Below are positions 5,093-5,274 of a DNA stretch of 5,274 bases, in pieces (the first letter of the stretch is position 1; each line of letters opens with the position of its first letter). The stretch is from Spirochaetaceae bacterium. GTDB taxonomy: Bacteria > Spirochaetota > Spirochaetia > Treponematales > Breznakiellaceae. The stretch is taken from positions 1 through 5,274 of the forward strand of contig JAIRPH010000189.1 in the NCBI GenBank assembly GCA_031257135.1, in the 5' to 3' direction. A program made the translations under genes and the position numbers. The notes beneath the pieces were generated by a model. The model searched no databases. It had not been told where the DNA came from and saw only the letters and a list, made by a program, of their open reading frames with translations.

Positions 5093-5274
5093 TTACGATC
5101 CCGCGAGTTTACGCCCGTGGAATTGGCGGATACCGGTTTTTTCGTACAAGTCCCGATAATTCGCGTCGGAGACTTGTCCGCCTGCGAGCAGTTCGATTTT
5201 GCCTTGCGCGTAGGTATTCAGCGCGTGCAGATGAGCGGCGTTGTCCGATGCCGCGCCGGAACCGCCTTTGGTCA
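5093..5274 (-). CDS. cutC: CutC family protein, C-terminal part (cut by window edge)
   Basis: Only the last 59 residues are present; the gene runs off the right edge. They match the C-terminal part of the CutC TIM-barrel family: TKGGSGAASD at the edge corresponds to the family's LTSGG segment (the incomplete preceding codon ends in TG, consistent with Leu). KIELLAGGQVSDANY follows (the usual GGGV.. turn), and then TGIRQFHGRKLAGS at the end, which fits the conserved TG..xxH segment. CutC was named for copper homeostasis in E. coli, but that role is disputed and the biochemical function is not settled. The fragment has no frameshift and its stop is at 5093-5095. It converges with the dinB-like gene across the hairpin. 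Start, promoter and full length lie outside the window. Confidence 0.85.
   Translation of the reverse strand, partial: TKGGSGAASDNAAHLHALNTYAQGKIELLAGGQVSDANYRDLYEKTGIRQFHGRKLAGS

Overview
The window reads as ordinary chromosomal DNA of a bacterium, most likely a spirochaete of the Treponema / Breznakiellaceae type with mid-range GC. This is an inference from three things: the combination of a DUF115/Maf-like protein with a membrane-anchored PpiD/SurA-like foldase, the protein style, and the lack of phage or transposon genes. No database search was possible, so the taxonomic guess is moderate at best.

Layout. The left edge (1-197) is AT-rich and holds no gene I can identify; one plus-strand frame is open from the edge to a stop at 181-183. 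Next is a 21-bp tandem repeat (221-367, seven copies plus a decayed copy at 200-220). On the minus strand it can be read as a 64-residue protein of RKRKSGL-type heptapeptides. A minus-strand block follows, given here in transcription order from right to left: tRNA-Val(UAC) (4415-4342), pgsA (4294-3701), a single-pass membrane foldase of the PpiD/SurA kind (3648-2092) and a DUF115/MptE-like, Maf-type protein (2089-428). The last two genes are only 2 nt apart. On the plus strand a DinB-family protein (4516-5046) is transcribed divergently from the tRNA. It ends at a strong hairpin that separates it from the convergent 3' end of cutC, which is cut by the right edge (5274-5093, minus).

Functionally this is a mixed housekeeping neighbourhood rather than one pathway: a valine tRNA, phospholipid head-group synthesis at the inner membrane (PgsA), envelope protein folding (the foldase), a probable glycan- or nucleotide-sugar-related enzyme (DUF115) and two small probable metal-binding proteins (DinB family, CutC).

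The most unusual signal is regulatory. Four good sigma70-type promoters, all with 17-bp spacers, can be read by eye. Two of them (for pgsA and the dinB-like gene) place the predicted transcription start at or within about 1 nt of the ATG. Neither gene has a Shine-Dalgarno sequence, so both look leaderless. A third, before the foldase, would leave a leader of only about 9 nt that starts with its GAGG motif. Other points worth a second look are the heptapeptide repeat array and the loss of both catalytic-type histidines in the foldase's parvulin domain. I found no convincing new multi-gene system here.
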